The notes beneath the pieces are model-generated. The model did not search any database and was not told the origin of the DNA. It worked only from the letters and a program-made list of their open reading frames with translations. 64,000 bases of DNA. It comes from Hyphomicrobiales bacterium. GTDB lineage: Bacteria; Pseudomonadota; Alphaproteobacteria; Rhizobiales; Beijerinckiaceae. The position numbers and the translations under genes were made by a program. Where the stretch lies: positions 62,001-126,000 of the forward strand of contig JAGXAM010000002.1 in the NCBI GenBank assembly GCA_019075905.1. Reading direction: 5' to 3'. Within the stretch, counting starts at the first letter, position 1, and each line of letters opens with the position of its first letter. Shown here in pieces: positions 27,127 through 35,246 of this stretch.

Positions 27127-28173
27127 TCATGATCGGCGATCACCGCGCTGATCAGAAGGACAGGTGCGAACTGTCGCTCCTGCCCGCCGTAGCGCCGATG
27201 ACGGCGTGGTTCCCGTAGCTCCGAGCCGCACCCAGGCTCTTCGCAACTGTGCCTCGGAGGTGAAGCCGGCCAAGGCTGCGGCCTGTCCCACCCGGGCACC
27301 GGCGCGCAACGCTGCTTCCGCCGTGTTGAGACGAATGCGTTGCAGATAGTGCAACGGCGTGATGCCCGCTTGCAGCGCAAACAGGCGGCCAAGATGACGC
27401 GGCGACACGCAGGCAATTTTTGCCATCGAAGCGAGAGTCCAATCGCCCTGTGGCTGGCGGCATATGGCATCCTGGAGCCGATGGAGTTGCAGATGGAGAT
27501 GTCCGCGATGCGCAAGAAACGGCGATAGTTCAGGATCAGCCGGACCGCGGCGCAAGGCCACCGCCATAATTTCCGCGACACGCGCGGCCACCAGGCTGCC
27601 GCAATGTTCGGCAATCCGGTGCAGCATCAGATCAACGCCCGTCGTGACCCCCGCACTGGTGTGAATCGCCTTGCCGGCGATGAACACGCGATTGGCCACC
27701 ACCCGGCAGCGCGGCGCGACTGTCCGCAGCTCTTCAAGGTGATGGTGGTGCGTTGTAGCCTCCAGACCATCGAGGAGGCCGGCATGCGCGGCCAGAATGC
27801 TGCCCGCGCAAACGCAGACCAGTTCGCAATACCCAGGGACCAGCCGGATGTCCCGCAACCAGCCGAGCAGTCTGCGCGCCGCTGGTGTCGAAACATTAAC
27901 GCTGGGGCCAGGCTGCCCCAGCAACACAATCCAGACCGGCGGGTTGGCGTCGCCGGACAGGCTGGGCAGCGGCGCGATCTCGCACAGCCGCACACCAACC
28001 GATGTCGGTGGATTTGGCTCGGGGCCGACGAACTCCAGCTTGAAGGCGGGCGCGCGTCCCTGTTCGGCCAGCACGCCATTGGCGATGCGCAGCGCTTCGG
28101 CCGGGCCAGCCCAATCGAGCGCCAGACTGTCCGGCAGCACGACGAAAAGGACGCGCACAGCCGAATTATCCAT
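27127..28173 (-). CDS. GlxA-family AraC-type transcriptional regulator
   Basis: A 348-residue regulator. Residues 1 to about 190 form a DJ-1/PfpI-like domain (VRVLFVVLPDSLALDWAGPA; CVCAGSILAAHAGLLDG). The C-terminal 100 residues are an AraC/XylS double helix-turn-helix (MAKIACVSPRHLGRLFALQA, then AALAGFTSEAQLRRAW). ATG 28173 overlaps the upstream isochorismatase-like gene by 8 bp, so the pair is coupled. GlxA-type regulators usually control amine or amide catabolism. The effector is unknown. Confidence 0.9.
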   Translation of the reverse strand: MDNSAVRVLFVVLPDSLALDWAGPAEALRIANGVLAEQGRAPAFKLEFVGPEPNPPTSVGVRLCEIAPLPSLSGDANPPVWIVLLGQPGPSVNVSTPAARRLLGWLRDIRLVPGYCELVCVCAGSILAAHAGLLDGLEATTHHHHLEELRTVAPRCRVVANRVFIAGKAIHTSAGVTTGVDLMLHRIAEHCGSLVAARVAEIMAVALRRGPADPELSPFLAHRGHLHLQLHRLQDAICRQPQGDWTLASMAKIACVSPRHLGRLFALQAGITPLHYLQRIRLNTAEAALRAGARVGQAAALAGFTSEAQLRRAWVRLGATGTTPSSALRRAGATVRTCPSDQRGDRRS

Positions 28174-28732
28174 GCTCCCTCGCGCGGTGTAGCGCCTCTT
28201 CCGGCGTGCAGAGTGTCGCGAAGCGACCGCGCAGCACGGTCTCGGTGCGCCGGACGATGTCATCAGCCCGCAATATGCCACCATCGGGCATATCCATGTC
28301 GAAGGTCAAGGTCGCCGCACTCACGTAATCCACTTCCCAGCCAAGATCAGAAGCGTGGCGCGTGGTGGTCTCGCAACATTGTTCGGTGCGAATGCCGCCG
28401 ACGAGGATGCGGCTGATGTTGTTTCGCACCAGCCAAACATCCAGCCCGGTGCCAACCAGCGCGCTGTGACGCGACTTCAAGAACTGAGCCGCCGCCTGAA
28501 AGGTCGCAAGTCCATCAAGCGGCCTGACATGGCCGGAAACCTGCGCGAATGGATTATCCACTTGTTCGGGGCCGTCGCTGTGAAAAATGCGCACGATGGG
28601 GATTCGGCGCGCCTCGCAACCGTGGATCAGCGCATTCTGCGCGGCGAGGAAAGGCTCAAGATTTTCGGTCGAAAAATACGGACGCTGGCGGAAAGATTCC
28701 TGGACATCAATCACCAGAAGACATGAGGACAT
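28166..28732 (-). CDS. Isochorismatase-like cysteine hydrolase
   Basis: A 188-residue protein of the isochorismatase/nicotinamidase fold. Asp of LLVIDVQESF and the catalytic Cys in GGIRTEQCCETTTRHASDLG are visible; the middle Lys position is less clear (FLKSRHSALVGTGLD). ATG 28732 has an excellent AAGGAGAA upstream. It overlaps the GlxA-type regulator gene, which probably controls it. The substrate is likely an amide or carbamoyl compound. Confidence 0.86.
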   Translation of the reverse strand: MSSCLLVIDVQESFRQRPYFSTENLEPFLAAQNALIHGCEARRIPIVRIFHSDGPEQVDNPFAQVSGHVRPLDGLATFQAAAQFLKSRHSALVGTGLDVWLVRNNISRILVGGIRTEQCCETTTRHASDLGWEVDYVSAATLTFDMDMPDGGILRADDIVRRTETVLRGRFATLCTPEEALHRAREHG

Positions 28733-28884
28733 GCTGTTCTCCTTCACCAGGGAAGTCTGGATAATGAGAGGTTTTTCACGATTTTGCGCCTCGCATCCGG
28801 ACAGGAAACTAGCAAATCAAGACATAAGCCACCATGGTCACGAATACGCGGAACATTCGCGAAGCGGACCTTTGAAATGGCCGC

Positions 28885-29778
28885 TCAGGCAGCATGCAGC
28901 AGGACGGCTATGCCGGCCATCAGCAGGGCGATGCCCAGGCCCTCGCGCCGATCAACGCCCTGGCGGAACAGTCGCCGTGAGATGATCTGGGCGAAAATCA
29001 CTTCGACCATGGCCAGGGTGCGCACATTGGTGGCGCTGGTCAGGGCAAAGCCGAAAAACCAGAACAACGAGGCCAGCGCCCCGAGAAACCCGGCCATCAA
29101 CGCCAGGCGCCATGCGGAGGCAAGCCGCGTCAGCGATGCCCGGTCGCGCCAGCTCGACCACAGCAGGATCATCACGCTCTGCAGGGCCAGCGCCAGCGCC
29201 AGGCCGGTCGCCGCCGCCATGAACGGCGAGCGCGCATTGAGCCGCAAAATTCCCTGCTGGAACAACAAGGCCGACAGCGCAAAAAACGCGGCGGACGCGA
29301 TACCGAGCAAGGCCGGGCGCAAGCTTTGTTCGGTGCGGGTCTTGGGCCAGCTCATCAGCAGCACGCCGCAGGTTGCCATGCCGATCGCCGCCGCCGTCGC
29401 CAGGCTGAGCTTCTGGCTGAGGAACACCAGGCTGAACAGCGCCACCAGCACTGGCTCGGTCTTGGTATAGGCAATGGTCACCACAAAGGATTTCTGTTTC
29501 ATCGCCCGCAGCATCAGCGCCGTCGCGAGGATTTGCGTCAGCCCGCCTGCCACCATGAACAGCAGGCTGGCGCCCTGTGGCATGGGCAGGGGCTGCCCGG
29601 AAGCCAGCCGCAGCGCGATCAGCAAGCCCGCTGCAAACGGCAGCCCGAACAGGAACCGCGCATAGGTGGCGCCCAATGTGCCGGCCAGCGGCGTCAGATG
29701 CCGTTGCAGGGCATTGCGCCCGGTCTGCGCCGCGGTGGCGGCAAGGGTCGCCAGCGGCCAGAGTTCAGCAAGTGCCAC
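28885..29778 (-). CDS. EamA/DMT-superfamily transporter
   Basis: A 297-residue membrane protein with about ten helices in two EamA repeats (first: YARFLFGLPFAAGLLIAL; second: ALLGIASAAFFALSALLFQQ). GTG 29778 is used as start, supported by AAGGAC nine bases upstream. Family members export amino acids, sugars or metabolites. It is divergent from the IclR gene; whether the IclR palindrome also affects it is unknown. Confidence 0.85.
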   Translation of the reverse strand: MALAELWPLATLAATAAQTGRNALQRHLTPLAGTLGATYARFLFGLPFAAGLLIALRLASGQPLPMPQGASLLFMVAGGLTQILATALMLRAMKQKSFVVTIAYTKTEPVLVALFSLVFLSQKLSLATAAAIGMATCGVLLMSWPKTRTEQSLRPALLGIASAAFFALSALLFQQGILRLNARSPFMAAATGLALALALQSVMILLWSSWRDRASLTRLASAWRLALMAGFLGALASLFWFFGFALTSATNVRTLAMVEVIFAQIISRRLFRQGVDRREGLGIALLMAGIAVLLHAA

Positions 29779-29909
29779 GCGCTGGAAGTCCTTGTCGTCC
29801 GAAAGACCGGCAGCGGCGATGCGCCACCGTCAGGCCCAACTCATAGCTGCCCGCCGCCACGAAGGGAAGCCGGTCGCCCCGTCTGCCCACATCACCGCAA
29901 TTTTACCTC

Positions 29910-29939
29910 TTGACAGCAAGGGCTTGCAGCAGCTATTTT
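29910..29939 (+). promoter_or_regulatory. Sigma70-like promoter of the iclR-tarD operon
   Basis: Perfect -35 TTGACA (29910-29915), 18-base spacer, -10 TATTTT (29934-29939). The predicted transcription start falls inside the palindrome at 29946-29961, about 45 bases before the IclR start codon. Confidence 0.6.
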
Positions 29940-29945
29940 ATTCTT

Positions 29946-29961
29946 GCGAATAATTATTCGC
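29946..29961. promoter_or_regulatory. Perfect 16-bp palindrome, probable IclR operator
   Basis: GCGAATAATTATTCGC is fully self-complementary and begins 6 bases after the -10 hexamer, so a bound dimer would block initiation. IclR-family dimers use palindromes of this size. The gene that follows is an IclR regulator, so autorepression and control of the whole operon are expected. Confidence 0.65.
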
Positions 29962-29991
29962 GATCCGAACTTTCTTTATCGGGCAGGATCG

Positions 29992-30822
29992 ATGGATTCG
30001 GCAGTCAAGACCATGACGGACAAAAACCGGGTCAACGCGCTCGCCAAGGGCCTGCGCGTGCTGGAAGCCTTTTCCGCCGAGGCCCCCGAACTCACCCTTG
30101 CCGAAGTCGCCCGCCTCGCCGGGCTCGACAATGCCACCGCCTTCCGCATGCTCAACACGCTGATGGAGGCTGGCTATATCGACAAGGTCGGCACCACCCG
30201 CCGGTTCCGCCTGACGCTGAAATGTCTCGATCTCGGCTTCAGCGCCATTGCCCGCAGCGATCTGCGCCAGCTGGCGCGCCCGGTGCTGCGCGGCCTCGTC
30301 GGCCCGATGATCGAGGCGGCCTCGGTCGGCGTCCTCGATGGCGCCGATGTGGTTTATGTCGAGCGTGTCCAGGCCGGGCTCGTGCGGCTGGGCGTCGATA
30401 TCCGCACCGGCAGCCGGGTGCCGGCCTATGCCACCGCCATCGGCCAGGCCATCCTTTCCTGCCTGGCTCCGGCCCAGCAACGCGCTGTGCTGCATGAGCG
30501 CCCGTTGCAGGTGCTCACCCCCTACACCATCGTCGATGAAGAGGCGCTGCTGGCGCGCCTGGCGCTGGTCAAAACGCGCGGCTACGCCCTTTCCGATCAG
30601 GAAACCGTGCTTGGCCTGCGCGTGCTCGCCAGCCCGCTGCTCGATGTCGATGGCGTGCCGATCGGCGCGCTCAGCGTCGCCTGCCCCGGTTTTGGCGGCA
30701 CGATCGACAGCTTCGAGACCACAGCGGCAGCACCGGTCATGGCCGCTGCCGCCACCCTGTCGCGCGCCTTGCAGGCGGCCGGCAATTTTGCACCCCCGCT
30801 TACCGTTCAACCAGCATCCTGA
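29992..30822 (+). CDS. IclR-family transcriptional regulator
   Basis: A 276-residue regulator. The N-terminal winged helix (LAKGLRVLEAFSAEAPELTL, then LAGLDNATAFRMLNTLMEAG) is followed by the IclR effector domain (VYVERVQAGLVRLGVDIRTG, YATAIGQAILSCL, RGYALSDQETVLGLRVLASP). ATG 29992 follows a CAGGA motif; ATG 30013 (MTDKNRVN) is possible. The gene heads the operon ending in tarD and is separated from the next gene by 9 bases. The effector is probably tartrate or a metabolite of it (inference). Confidence 0.92.
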   Translation: MDSAVKTMTDKNRVNALAKGLRVLEAFSAEAPELTLAEVARLAGLDNATAFRMLNTLMEAGYIDKVGTTRRFRLTLKCLDLGFSAIARSDLRQLARPVLRGLVGPMIEAASVGVLDGADVVYVERVQAGLVRLGVDIRTGSRVPAYATAIGQAILSCLAPAQQRAVLHERPLQVLTPYTIVDEEALLARLALVKTRGYALSDQETVLGLRVLASPLLDVDGVPIGALSVACPGFGGTIDSFETTAAAPVMAAAATLSRALQAAGNFAPPLTVQPAS

Positions 30823-30831
30823 GGAAAGCCA

Positions 30832-31797
30832 TTGTCACAATCTGCATCACTCACCTGCAAGCCGATGAATTTTCATGGTCTCATCCCGGCCATGGCCGTG
30901 CCCTTCCGGCCGGATTATTCCATCGATGAAGAAGAGCTTGAGCGCTTTGCCGTATGGCTGGCGCGCCAGCGCGGCGTCGTCGCCATGATGACGAATGGTC
31001 ATACCGGCGAGGTGTTCTCGCTGACCCCGCGCGAGCGCACTGAAGTCACCCGCATTGCGGCACGTGCCACCCGCGGCCTGTGCCCGGTGATTTCCTCGGT
31101 GGTCTGCGAAGGCATCGAGGACGGCAAGGAACAGGCGCTGGCCGCCAAGGAAGCCGGGGCCCAGGGCCTCGACATCATGCCGCCGCATCATTGGCTGCGC
31201 TTTGGGTTCCGCAAGAGCCACGTGCTGGCCTATTTCACCGCCATCGGCGAGGCCACCGGCCTGCCGTTGATCGTGCATGTCTATCCGGCCTGGACCCGCT
31301 CCTCCTTCTCCTCCGAGTTGCTGGCCGAACTAGCGGCCTTGCCCTTCGTGCAGGCTTTCAAGGTCGGCACCCGCGAGATGAACAAATATGCCCGCGACCT
31401 CGCCGCCATCCGCGCCGTGGCGCCGCAAAAGGCGCTGCTGACCTGCCATGACGAATATCTGCTCGCCTCGATGGTGCAGGGCGTCGATGGCGCGCTGGTC
31501 GGCTTTGCCTCGGTCATTCCCGGCCTGATCGCGGATCTGCTCGATGCGGTGAAACTTGGCGATCTCAAGCGCGCCCAGGCGCTGCAAGCCCAGATCGACC
31601 CGCTGAAAGAGGCGGTTTATGGCGGAGGCGAGCCCACCGGCGAGGCCCATGCCAATATGAAGGCCGCCATGGTCGCCGCCGGCATCTTCAAGGATGGCCG
31701 CGTGCGCCCGCCGACCCAGGCCCCCGATGCGGCAGAACTTGCTGCCATCGCCCGGGCCGTGGCCGGTGCCGGGCTCAAGTCCCGCGCTGCGGCCTGA
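30832..31797 (+). CDS. Dihydrodipicolinate synthase/N-acetylneuraminate lyase family aldolase
   Basis: A 321-residue class I aldolase of the DapA superfamily. The Schiff-base Lys177 lies in QAFKVGTRE, Tyr151 in VHVYPAW, and TNGHTGE replaces the GTTGE substrate loop. TTG 30832 follows GAGGAAAGCC at good spacing; ATG 30865 (MNFHGLIP) is the alternative. The loop change and catabolic setting exclude a DapA role in lysine synthesis. It more likely cleaves or dehydrates a hydroxy acid related to the tarD substrate; the exact reaction is unknown. Confidence 0.85.
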   Translation: MSQSASLTCKPMNFHGLIPAMAVPFRPDYSIDEEELERFAVWLARQRGVVAMMTNGHTGEVFSLTPRERTEVTRIAARATRGLCPVISSVVCEGIEDGKEQALAAKEAGAQGLDIMPPHHWLRFGFRKSHVLAYFTAIGEATGLPLIVHVYPAWTRSSFSSELLAELAALPFVQAFKVGTREMNKYARDLAAIRAVAPQKALLTCHDEYLLASMVQGVDGALVGFASVIPGLIADLLDAVKLGDLKRAQALQAQIDPLKEAVYGGGEPTGEAHANMKAAMVAAGIFKDGRVRPPTQAPDAAELAAIARAVAGAGLKSRAAA

Positions 31798-31810
31798 AGG
31801 GGCGATGCCA

Positions 31811-32641
31811 ATGGCCACGCTCGCAACCTCGCAACCCAGTGCCTCCGCCGGGTCGGCAGACGAAACCTCGCAGCCGCTCATTGCCTTGCGCGGCGTCGCC
31901 AAAACCTACTCATCGCAGCGCCACGGGGCGCTGCGGGCGCTCGATCCGATCGATCTTGATCTTGCCGATGGTGATTTCATCTGCGTCGTCGGCCCTTCGG
32001 GCTGCGGCAAGTCCACCATGCTGCGCCTGCTGGCCGGCCTCGACGTGCCGACCGAGGGCCGCATCAGGCTCGGCGACAAGACCATCAACGGCCCCTCGGC
32101 CGATGTCGGTGTGGTGTTTCAGGCCGCAAACCTGCTGCCTTGGATGAATGTGCGCGACAATATTGCCCTGCCGCTGCGGGTCGGTGGTCGTCAAAAAGTG
32201 CCGGAAGCGCGCATTGACGCCCTGCTGGAAATGACCGGCCTGAGCGAATTTGCCGGGCGCTTTCCCTATGAACTGTCGGGTGGCATGCAGCAACGGGCCG
32301 GCATTTGCCGCGCCCTCGCCCGTGACCCGCGCATTCTGCTGATGGATGAACCCTTCGGCGCCCTCGACGCCTTGACGCGCGAGCGCATGAATTCGGAATT
32401 GCAGCGCCTGTGGATGGAAGCCCGCAAGACCGTGCTGCTCATCACCCATTCCATTTCCGAAGCGATCTTTTTGGCCGACAAGGTGGTGGTCATGTCGCCG
32501 CGCCCCGGCCGCATTCTTGAGTGTCTCGACGTGCCGATCCCGCGTCCGCGCAGCTACGACACCCTGGTCACCCACCCTGTATATGCCGGACTGGCCCGCG
32601 AAATCCGCGCCCGTCTGACCCAAGCGGAGGCCCGCCCGTGA
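31811..32641 (+). CDS. ABC transporter ATP-binding protein, nitrate/taurine (NMT1/TauB) type
   Basis: A 276-residue ATPase with Walker A GPSGCGKST, the family segment VFQAANLLPWMNVRDNIALP, signature LSGGMQQRAGICRAL and Walker B ILLMDEPFGALD. ATG 31811 is 8 bases after AAGGGG; ATG 31805 is too close to it. The last four bases form a GTGA overlap with the permease gene. It powers the importer encoded by the next two genes. Confidence 0.93.
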   Translation: MATLATSQPSASAGSADETSQPLIALRGVAKTYSSQRHGALRALDPIDLDLADGDFICVVGPSGCGKSTMLRLLAGLDVPTEGRIRLGDKTINGPSADVGVVFQAANLLPWMNVRDNIALPLRVGGRQKVPEARIDALLEMTGLSEFAGRFPYELSGGMQQRAGICRALARDPRILLMDEPFGALDALTRERMNSELQRLWMEARKTVLLITHSISEAIFLADKVVVMSPRPGRILECLDVPIPRPRSYDTLVTHPVYAGLAREIRARLTQAEARP

Positions 32642-33474
32642 GCAGCATCGCCGCCCCCGCCAAGAGCGCCCTGCCCCGCAGCCGCAACGTGCCCTCTTCT
32701 GTCATCACCCTCGGCGGCCTCGTCGCCCTCATCGCGCTCTGGCAATTCGCGGTCACGCGGCTGCATCTGCCGGCCTATATCCTGCCCGCCCCGCTCGCGG
32801 TGCTGAAAGCGCTGTGGACCGGCATTGCCGTTGCGCCTTCGAGCCCCCTGGGCTGGTATCTGCCGCTGTGGAGCACCTTGCGCAACGCCACCTTCGGCTT
32901 TGTCATCGGCTCGGGCTTCGGCCTTGCCGCCGGCTCCGGGATGGCCGAAAGCGCCGTAATCGAGCGCCTGCTCATGCCCTATGCCTTTGCCTTGCAATGC
33001 CTGCCCAAGGTCGCCATCGCGCCCCTGATTGTCATTTGGTTCGGCTTTGGTGACGGCTCGAAAATCGCCGTCGCCGCCCTGCTCGCCTTCTTCCCGGTGA
33101 TGATCAACAGTTTTACCGGACTGCGCGCCATCGAACCCGAGCGGCTCGATCTCATGAAAGCCCTGTCGGCGACGCGCCTTGAAACCTATCGGCTCGTCAA
33201 ATTGCCCAATGCTGCACCCTTCATTTTCGCCGGTCTCGATATGGCGGTGGTCTATGCCCTGCTCGGCACCATCGTCGCCGAATTCCTCGGCGCGCAGCGC
33301 GGCATGGGCGTGGTGATCACGCAGGCGGAAGCGGTCACGGATGTTGCCGGCGTCTTTGCCGCGCTCATCATTCTGGGAGCACTCGGCATGGTGCTGCACT
33401 CACTGGTGCGCCTTGCCGAAAAACGTGTGGTGCACTGGTCCGACAGAGGCCAAAATCAAGGAGGTAGGGCATGA
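32638..33474 (+). CDS. ABC transporter permease, TauC/SsuC type
   Basis: A 278-residue inner membrane permease with about six helices and the cytoplasmic coupling loop ALSATRLETYRLVKLPNAAP. The GTG start overlaps the ATPase stop codon by four bases, and the stop overlaps the binding-protein start by four bases, showing tight translational coupling across the three genes. Confidence 0.92.
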   Translation: MSSIAAPAKSALPRSRNVPSSVITLGGLVALIALWQFAVTRLHLPAYILPAPLAVLKALWTGIAVAPSSPLGWYLPLWSTLRNATFGFVIGSGFGLAAGSGMAESAVIERLLMPYAFALQCLPKVAIAPLIVIWFGFGDGSKIAVAALLAFFPVMINSFTGLRAIEPERLDLMKALSATRLETYRLVKLPNAAPFIFAGLDMAVVYALLGTIVAEFLGAQRGMGVVITQAEAVTDVAGVFAALIILGALGMVLHSLVRLAEKRVVHWSDRGQNQGGRA

Positions 33475-34550
33475 ACTATATCCATAATGTTACAAGGCGC
33501 GATCTGGCGCGCGGCTCCGGGGCTATGGCGGCGATGCTGGCAGCACCGCGGGCCTTCGCCGCGGGCTTGCAGCCGCTGCGATTTGGTATCGGCCTCAAAG
33601 CCATCAATGCCGCAGTCATCAACACCGTCATCGGCGAGGCACTGGGCTACAACAAGGCCGAGGGCTTCACCCTGCAACCCAAGGCGCTGGGCAATAATGC
33701 CAACGTCCAGGTCGCCATCGACCGTGGTGATGTCGATATCGGCATTGGCGTGCCCGCCTTTGAACTGCCCTTGCTCGCCAAGAAGCAATGGCCCGATGAC
33801 GTCAATTTTTATGAATATACCTATCCCTACAAGTGGGATGTGGCCGTGCTGCCGGATTCAAAAATCGCCAGCTATGAGGACCTCAAGGGCAAGAAAATCG
33901 GCATTACCGGCTTTGGTGGCACGGAATATCCCATCACCAGCACGGTGCTGAAATCACTCGGCATCAGCCCGTCGACCGATGTCAAATGGGTCGCGGTTGG
34001 CCAGGGTGTTGCCGCCGGTGTCGCCCTCAAGCGCGGCGCCATCGACGCTTTGGCCTATTTTGATGTCGGTTTTGGCGGCATCGAGGCTGCCGGCATTGCC
34101 CTGAAATTCCTGCCGCGCCCGGCCAAGATCCCGCTGATCGGTGGCCAGTTTCTCACCGCAAAGCGCAGCCTGCTGAAATCCAACCGCAAGCTCCTCATTG
34201 GCTTTGGACGCTCGGTGGCCAAGGCCTCGACCTTCATTCTCGCCAATCCGGCAGCCGGCGCCGGGGTGTTCATCAAAATGTTCCCGGAAGCTGCGCCGCG
34301 CGGCGCCAGCAATGAGCAGGCCGTCAAGGCGGTGCTCACCAGCATCGGCCGCCGCATCAAGCTCTACAACCCGCCCTATGCCGGTGCGGCCATGGGCAGC
34401 ATCAATCCGCACGAATTCACCGTTGAGGCTCATCTCGACAAGCTTGCTGTCAGCCATGTCAGCCCGCTTTTCACCAATGAGCTGATCGCCGAGATCAACG
34501 ATTTTGATCACAAGGCGATTGCAGCGGCAGCAACCAACTGGAAGCCATGA
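33471..34550 (+). CDS. ABC transporter substrate-binding protein, NMT1/TauA-like
   Basis: A 359-residue periplasmic receptor. The N-terminus has a twin-arginine-like motif (TRRDLARGSGAMAAMLAAPR) with cleavage likely after AFA. The mature part begins QPLRFGIGLKAINAAVINTV and includes AIDRGDVDIGIGVPAFELPL and LKGKKIGITGFGG, typical of NMT1/TauA-like receptors. Because the operon contains tarD, the ligand is probably tartrate or a similar hydroxy-dicarboxylate rather than a sulfonate (inference). Confidence 0.9.
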   Translation: MNYIHNVTRRDLARGSGAMAAMLAAPRAFAAGLQPLRFGIGLKAINAAVINTVIGEALGYNKAEGFTLQPKALGNNANVQVAIDRGDVDIGIGVPAFELPLLAKKQWPDDVNFYEYTYPYKWDVAVLPDSKIASYEDLKGKKIGITGFGGTEYPITSTVLKSLGISPSTDVKWVAVGQGVAAGVALKRGAIDALAYFDVGFGGIEAAGIALKFLPRPAKIPLIGGQFLTAKRSLLKSNRKLLIGFGRSVAKASTFILANPAAGAGVFIKMFPEAAPRGASNEQAVKAVLTSIGRRIKLYNPPYAGAAMGSINPHEFTVEAHLDKLAVSHVSPLFTNELIAEINDFDHKAIAAAATNWKP

Positions 34551-35227
34551 AACCTCCTGTTGCGCTTGTTACCGGCACGAGTTCGGGCATTGGCGCCGCC
34601 ATATGCCGAACTCTGCTGGATCAGGGCTTCCGGGTGCACGGCCTCGACCGTGCGCCCGCGAAGCTGGATCACGCCAGCTTCCATCCCGTCGCGGTTGAAC
34701 TCGACGACAGCGACGCCCTGCGCCAGGCGGTGGCCGGCATCGATAGCGTCGATGTTCTGGTTCATGCCGCCGGATTCATGCGGGTTGCCACGCTCGGCGC
34801 CGGCGACATGCAGGCCGCCGCCTCCATGTGGGCGGTGCATGTGGCGGCAGCCATGGCGCTCGCCGAGCATTTTGCACCGGCCATGCGTGCTGGCGGGCGC
34901 ATCGTGCTGATCGGGAGCCGCACGGCATCGGGGGCAGCCGGACGCGGCGCCTATGCTGCCAGCAAGGCCGCCCTCACCGGTCTTGCCCGCTCATGGGCCA
35001 AGGAGCTGGCGCCGCGCGGCATCACTGTCAACATCGTCGCTCCGGGCGCCACCGACACGCCCATGCTGGCCGATCCTCAACGCGGCCATGTGCCGCCGCA
35101 AAAGCCGCCGATCGGCCGTTTCATCGCGCCTGAAGAAGTGGCGGCCCTCGCCGCCTTCCTGATTTCCCCCGCCGCCTCCGCCATCACCGGCCAGACCATC
35201 CTCATCTGCGGCGGCGCCTCGCTCTGA
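34547..35227 (+). CDS. Short-chain dehydrogenase/reductase
   Basis: A 226-residue SDR with the classical cofactor motif TGTSSGIG near the N-terminus, an Asp after strand 2 (GLDRAP) suggesting NAD preference, and YAASK as the catalytic Tyr/Lys. The active-site Ser sits in LIGSRTASG. It overlaps the binding-protein gene by four bases (ATGA) and lies 19 bases before tarD. It may oxidise a hydroxy acid in the same route; no substrate is provable. Confidence 0.9.
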   Translation: MKPPVALVTGTSSGIGAAICRTLLDQGFRVHGLDRAPAKLDHASFHPVAVELDDSDALRQAVAGIDSVDVLVHAAGFMRVATLGAGDMQAAASMWAVHVAAAMALAEHFAPAMRAGGRIVLIGSRTASGAAGRGAYAASKAALTGLARSWAKELAPRGITVNIVAPGATDTPMLADPQRGHVPPQKPPIGRFIAPEEVAALAAFLISPAASAITGQTILICGGASL

Positions 35228-35246
35228 ACCCGACAAAGGACGATCC

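Noticed and set aside
30832-31797. DapA (lysine biosynthesis)
   Set aside because: Substrate loop differs and the gene sits in a catabolic operon behind an IclR operator.
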